From Alentia gelatinosa (lineage: Eukaryota > Annelida > Polychaeta > Phyllodocida > Polynoidae): DNA of 64,000 bases. The stretch lies in assembly GCA_950022655.1 (NCBI GenBank), contig OX465579.1:80983193-81047192 (forward strand), read 5' to 3'. The position numbers and the translations under genes are program-made. Below, piece after piece: positions 59,385 to 64,000 of this stretch. The stretch's first letter is position 1; every line of letters begins with the position of its first letter. The notes under the pieces were generated by a model that saw nothing but the letters and a program-made list of their open reading frames with translations, was not told where the DNA came from and ran no database searches.

Positions 59385-59515
59385 ATAAAAAATTCCATCT
59401 GTTCCTCGATATTTTGCTCGGAAATACTCACCGAGTTCTCCCAAGTCGGTCCATATTTCTGACAAAAATATCGAGGAACACATTACATTCAGTCATAATA
59501 ACCATGTTTCTATAT
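59385..59515. mobile_element. Fold-back MITE-like element, copy 2
   Basis: TGTTCCTCGATATTTT (59400-59415) and AAAATATCGAGGAACA (59465-59480) are perfect 16-base inverted arms. Inside, GGAAATA and TATTTCT also pair. The right flank (ACATTCAGTCATAATAACCATGTTTCT) matches the right end of the copy at 9507-9650. The left outer arm is less well kept. Confidence 0.7.
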
Positions 59516-60619
59516 ATTATCGATACATCTAATCCCTTACGAGCATATAAGACTTTTGCAGTAAGACAAGCTTATGTATTGCCATCTAACTATTGTCACA
59601 GGGGACTCTCTGCCACGTACGTACACAAAGATGTGACTGATTTACCAAAGTGATAGATTTGAGCTTTAACATTTGCAAAGTATCATTGGCCTGAATCATT
59701 GATCTTTCAGATGGGAAGAAATATCAGCTCAAAGGTGGCACCTAGGCCTTGATGCTGAATTCTGTTTAAAGTTTCTGGTTTAGATATTTTCGCGATCTTA
59801 GCTCTATGAGCTCTAAAGGTAATCTGCCCAGCCTGAAAGGGGTATATAAAGTGGGATGATTGGCTTGGTTTCAGTCTTTGAGCAATATCAATGGAATTAT
59901 TGTTAATGTAGCGTGTACAACATTCAGGATTAGTTTGAGGTCCGATCGGTCATCGTCGGACTGCATAGTGTTAGTGCACAGCTCTTTTTTTTTTAATCAA
60001 ATATCAGTAAATCTGAACAAATATGTAAATCCGTCCAAAGCCTTTTATCTAACAACCGAGATTCGTCGTGCTCAATAGTCGAATACATGGTAATAGATGG
60101 CCATATCTGGTATTTTGCGCTACAGAAATGTAACAGAACATCATGTTTTGATACACTTCCGACCTTCCTCTTAACCATACTGAGATATAAAAGATATTTC
60201 AACTCAGACTCCCTGAAGAAATTGAGAACCTCTAATTGTATCCACGGATTTGTCAGAGTACACTCTGGGGAGGAGGTGCCTCATGTGAGATATCGAATCG
60301 CTATCGACAGCGCCGGACCTCGTGTATTGATTCTTGTGTGGTCGATTTCTTAGCGTTAACAAATTCTAAATGCTAAGTCTATAGCATTAGAAAACAGCTC
60401 GATCGAATGTAGCTGCTGCATTCTCTGGCAGGTAAAGATTTCTGTTTGACAGATGGACTTTTTATATCTGTCTGGTGAGCGCAGATCTGCCGCTGGTTCA
60501 TGAAGTAAGACTCAGGTACCATAGACGGCAATAGACTTCTGTTCAGAATATTACTAAGCTATAAGATCACTATAATAAGGGTGTGACCAATGAACTCGTA
60601 GAGTAAACCCAGCTTTTAA

Positions 60620-60760
60620 TTCCACACGAAGCCAACTACAAAAATAGGAAACCAGGATTTAGAAACTGTAAGCCACATAAGATACCTAGGAGTAATACTC
60701 AATGAAAAACCCACTTTTGATCATCATCATACATCAATGTCGTGAGACTTAAGATTTAGA
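60620..60760 (+). pseudogene. LINE reverse-transcriptase remnant (YLGVIL motif)
   Basis: One frame reads FHTKPTTKIGNQDLETVSHI then RYLGVILNEKPTFDHHHTS before a stop at 60746. The string I-(K/R)-YLGV-x-L-x-x-K-x-T-F-x-x-H is the conserved block after RT motif D in Jockey/CR1/RTE-type non-LTR retrotransposons. Stops and frameshifts follow at once (FRKLN in a shifted frame), so this is a dead 5'-truncated copy. It may belong to the same family as the ORF end at 48284, though this cannot be shown as the two parts do not overlap. Confidence 0.75.
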
Positions 60761-62953
60761 CTGTTTCGAAAACTAAATTAAACATAGATTACTTTGCAAA
60801 TGATTAAATGGTAGTGTGAAGAGTACAGATTTAAGCAAAGAATGTATGCAAGATGTGAACTCCAAGCAAGCTGATTGTTAAATTTAAAAGACCTACTAGT
60901 ACAGAGCAATACCAGAAGTTCCCCTAATACGAAGGAGATGTCTATAGTCGCAGAAACAGAGTATGGAAACACAAAAAGGTTTCGAAAGAGAGCTTTAAAT
61001 CAAATTTAGACAGGAACGTGTAACTGTTCTGAGTAGGTAACTATAATCGGTAGAAAATCGGTAGTTCAACTCTATATGTATATTTTCGGCTTTAGTACGG
61101 AAGATCGTCCCTGGATGATCACTACTGACGTAAAACTTCAATTAAAAAACAATAGCAAAAGAAACGGCCTTTGATAAGAGAATCAACATAGATTATATAA
61201 GTTACCATATTATGTGGTTAGTGCACTGAAGGCTGATAATGAATGCTTACAAAGTTGTCATCTACGTCTGCCGATGAACATGGATGGAAAAACATTATTC
61301 TTTGTAACGATAGCACAACAATACTTTGTGACTATAGATGCAATAAACTTTACTGATACAAGGAAACTGATTTCGGGTCACAAATTTCCGGAATAACGAG
61401 GTGGGCTGTCGAAAAGTGCATCAAAGTGCCAGAGGCGAGGAGGCTATAATTCAAGAATTGCTACCCAAGCTGCAGAAACGGTTTTCCTCTATACCTTAAG
61501 ACAAGAAAATGATATACACACGATTTTTGCCGAAGATGCCGAAGTCATGCCCCAACATCAAACTCTCAAATAGCGGTACCAACGTGCCAGGAAGAATCTT
61601 AAATTGCGAAGCATGGGGGATGTGGTCTTGGTGACATCTCCTGCTTATTTCCGCCCTCCTTATGATATCAATAGCCCTTATAAATTGGAAACATTCCCTG
61701 GGCATATTATCAAGCCATTGCCAGGCGAGGATGCCTTAAGGTATTATTTACAAAAAAAGACAATGCCTTTAGGCAATATGTGCATGAAGGATGCCTTAAG
61801 ACATCGATGAAGAAATAAACAAATCTTCAATGAATACTGTAAAGACAAAACAATTCAAATAAAGAACGATATGTGTGAAAGCCAATATGCTCTTTTAGAT
61901 CATGTGACAAAAGAATATATATTTCTATCTGAGCTTAGCTATCTTTATTTCGATTAGATATACTGCCGAGGACATCCTCGACACTGTAGACACTGAGCAC
62001 TACGCCCCAACCTTTTCGCCTGGTTGATAAAAGTTTCATAAAACGTGCCTTGCAGATTGCGTAGCCTCATGCTAAATGAACAATAATGTACTGTTCAGGA
62101 CGTCTATAGATATGTAGTCAGTCTGAACAATCTATGGCCAAATAATGGCGTTTTTTTGTTTTATTCAGAAAAAAATGACAGAGCACAATCACCCGCAGGC
62201 CTTCTTCCATGTACCAGCCGAACATATATATTGCAGAAAAGACATACAGTATCGTGCAATATATTACAGAAAAAGAGAACAAATTATGAAAGACTATCCG
62301 AGTCTTTTGCGTGCGGGTAATAAGGTTGTCTGATATTACTTGGCTTAAGTTTCCACAGGTCATCTGACGCTGTCACATGTTTTTGTCCATGGTCATCATT
62401 CTTTTGACCTTTGATTATTCAGTCAAAACACAACGCAACTAAGATATCTTTAAACAAACAAATTACTTATAATTATGACACTGCAGGTTGTAGATAGTCA
62501 TCACGTTATAATGCATGTTGAGAGGCTGCAGCACGGTATGGTCCACACTCAGTTACTAATTAGTCTCCAGGGTTTAATTACCTCGTCTTGGTATATCAGG
62601 CAGTTATATGGCCTCTGCATCGGGAAGCGGATCAAGGTCCCCGCAAGGATATAGCTTCCCATGTCACATCCAGGTAGCACTAAGTAATAAAGGGACAAGG
62701 CCAGTTATTGCTACTCCAACACTCTAATAACTAACACAGAAGAGTTTTACTATGGATAAAGTTAATGAGAGAAATTTACTGGACAGGTTTAATGAGAGAA
62801 TTTTACTGGAGTAATAAGGAGGTAATTGAGTAATCAGTCACAATCTATTGAAATAGCCCTAGACAGTAGAGTATGACATAGCGAGTATGACATAGTGAGT
62901 TCAAAGTTTCTTGTAGAGGGAAAGTATAATATCCGAAATCTTTGGTGGCCCGG

Positions 62954-63035
62954 GAGAGAGTGGTCGAGTGTAAGGAGGTCGATTTGAATTCCGGGTCCCC
63001 ACGTGAATGGTTTGGCTCACGTGACAAGACGTCCT
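62954..63035 (+). pseudogene. tRNA-Ser-like sequence, probably a SINE head or tRNA pseudogene
   Basis: GAGTGGTCGAGTGTAAGGAG resembles the D-arm of tRNA-Ser/Leu (GTGGCCGAGTGGTTAAGG). It is followed by GTCGATTTGAATTCC, which resembles an anticodon arm, then GGGTCCCC like a variable arm, and CACGTGAATGGTTTGGCTCA, where a stem closes a loop with GGTTTGG in place of GGTTCGA. Pairing in the anticodon and T arms is imperfect, so it is not a working tRNA. Confidence 0.35.
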
Positions 63036-63046
63036 TAATTACTTAC

Positions 63047-63122
63047 CACTCTTCTGTTCCGCATTACCACCAACCTCCCTGGTTAGCCCTAATTGCTCTA
63101 AATAAGCACGCTCCAGAACAAC
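63047..63122 (-). CDS. Internal exon of a minus-strand gene, unknown product
   Basis: Minus-strand reading gives VVLERAYLEQLGLTREVGGN, then AEQKS and one base, ending at a perfect donor AGTG|GTAAGTAATT. The 25 codons form a strongly protein-like, acidic and helical sequence. The acceptor (GAAAGAAACAG) has a poor pyrimidine tract and could lie three or six bases away. The leftover base fits the exon at 59238-59296, and that exon in turn fits 58138-58193, giving three exons in one phase chain. No family recognised. Confidence 0.5.
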
Positions 63123-64000
63123 CTGTTTCTTTCATCACAGTCACCATTATCCGCTATTATTATCAGATCTAACATCCGAACCTTTTCATTATTACCACCA
63201 CCATAAACACCAAAGATAGGTTAACCAATACCCCAGCTACATCCCCAAGTCCTTCCTAGGGGTCAATCATTTGTAGTTCCGTCCACATTCCTTTCTAAAA
63301 TTTGAAAATCAGCTGTTGTTTAGCAATAGTACCTTATCCCTCATTTTTGTACTTCATCAGCAAAGAATATGCGGAATATTCCGTCCAGGGCTATTGAACA
63401 TTTCGACCTACAAAATCAGGGAAATATCTTATATGTTAGGCCATTTTCTAACTAGTGAGGTTATCAGACGGGTCAAACTGGGAAAACACGCCAGCGATCA
63501 CTGTTATGTGAGTAGTATTATAAAATGTGCGTTTGCTAGAGGCATTGAATCACTCCCAGGCGGCCTGAAGAAACTCAACTACTCCCATCTTGGCTAATGG
63601 AAAAGTTTCCGAAGTGTCATTAACCACATAAAATACCGAGATAGAAGTTTGCATGTCTCATTTTGCTGATAGATATAGCCTCCATACTGAGTATGGATGA
63701 CATCCATCCATGACATCCATTCTTGCCTACCAGCTTTTTATCTTATCCCAATATGTTCTAGCTCTTGCAGTCCCTTTAATCACCATCAATGCCGTGTATC
63801 AAAATATTCCTCATCCGAAAATACTATTCCATCATATCCAAATATTGAGAAATCGCGCCAATGATATCCTTTTATTAGCATCAGTATCCTGTTGATTAGC
63901 CTTTACGTCAGACAATAACTTGAATAAGAAGCAACACCGTGATCTCCATAAATACATCTGTTGCTCCCAGTGTGTAGCACCTCCGTGCGTGTGCTATATG
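63123..64000. other. No supported gene
   Basis: AT-rich sequence with a pyrimidine-rich part at 63180-63250. No upstream exon of the minus-strand gene was found. Confidence 0.4.

Larger units (their letters stand above)
59297..63046 (-). other. Probable intron containing repeats
   Basis: This interval would be the intron between the exons at 59238 and 63047. It contains the MITE copy at 59385, the LINE remnant near 60620 and the tRNA-like sequence at 62954, all expected intron content. Direct duplications occur at 61728/61789 (GATGCCTTAAG), 62761-62812 (26-base unit) and 62869-62896 (14-base unit). Confidence 0.35.

Noticed and set aside
1..64000. Enrichment of CACGTG E-boxes
   Set aside because: The number seen is close to what a 6-base palindrome gives by chance in 64 kb.

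Overview
This window reads as nuclear DNA of an animal, most likely a marine invertebrate. It is AT-rich and gene-poor, with long non-coding stretches, splice-like signals, many microsatellites, fold-back (MITE-like) elements, decayed reverse-transcriptase fragments and no bacterial gene organisation. Three copies of a GACGTTAAACTA plus AAACAAAC tail (20676, 37466 minus, 47587) recall the 3' ends of molluscan SINE/LINE families. That is only a hint, so the phylum is left open. No rRNA gene, CRISPR array, operon or complete long ORF was found.

Coding potential is limited to exon-sized pieces, most without an initiating ATG. There are three main clusters. (1) Plus strand, about 26.5-34.4 kb: a block at 26488-26990 that reads in two frames separated by a possible 38-base intron, followed by in-phase candidate exons at 27751-27933 and 34368-34421. 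(2) Plus strand, 42.6-45.2 kb: a CpG/GC-rich segment with a candidate first exon and further exons whose splice phases fit, ending in a hydrophobic, membrane-like segment that switches reading frame. (3) Minus strand, 63.1 down to 58.1 kb: three small exons with good donors whose phases all match, possibly continuing to a 34-base exon at 50.7 kb. Isolated candidates lie at 10598, 10941 (minus), 31910, 34812 (minus) and 50364. None of the proteins was recognised.

Repeats make up most of what can be positively identified. A composite palindromic element is present twice (4298-4710 and 38674-39083); its stems pair in both copies although the stem sequences differ. A 63-bp tandem repeat flanked by G-runs is also present twice (8915-9390 and 24049-24660). 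MITE-like elements lie at 9507, 24661, 37141, 40807, 46518 and 59385. LINE or Penelope-like RT remnants lie at 41571, 48284 and 60620. A dispersed repeat pair occupies 13973 and 29404. Minisatellites lie at 17035, 22122 and 25830, with long AT, CT/AT, GA and TATC/ACAT tracts elsewhere. A perfect 46-bp palindrome sits at 21544-21589.

Promoter-like segments (CpG-rich, with CRE, CACGTG, CCAAT, NRF1-like or TATA motifs) are proposed at 110-420, 6480-6800, 15780-15990, 34920-35080 and 42190-42740. All gene calls here come from reading by eye and are hypotheses. Transcript data or a protein search would settle them.
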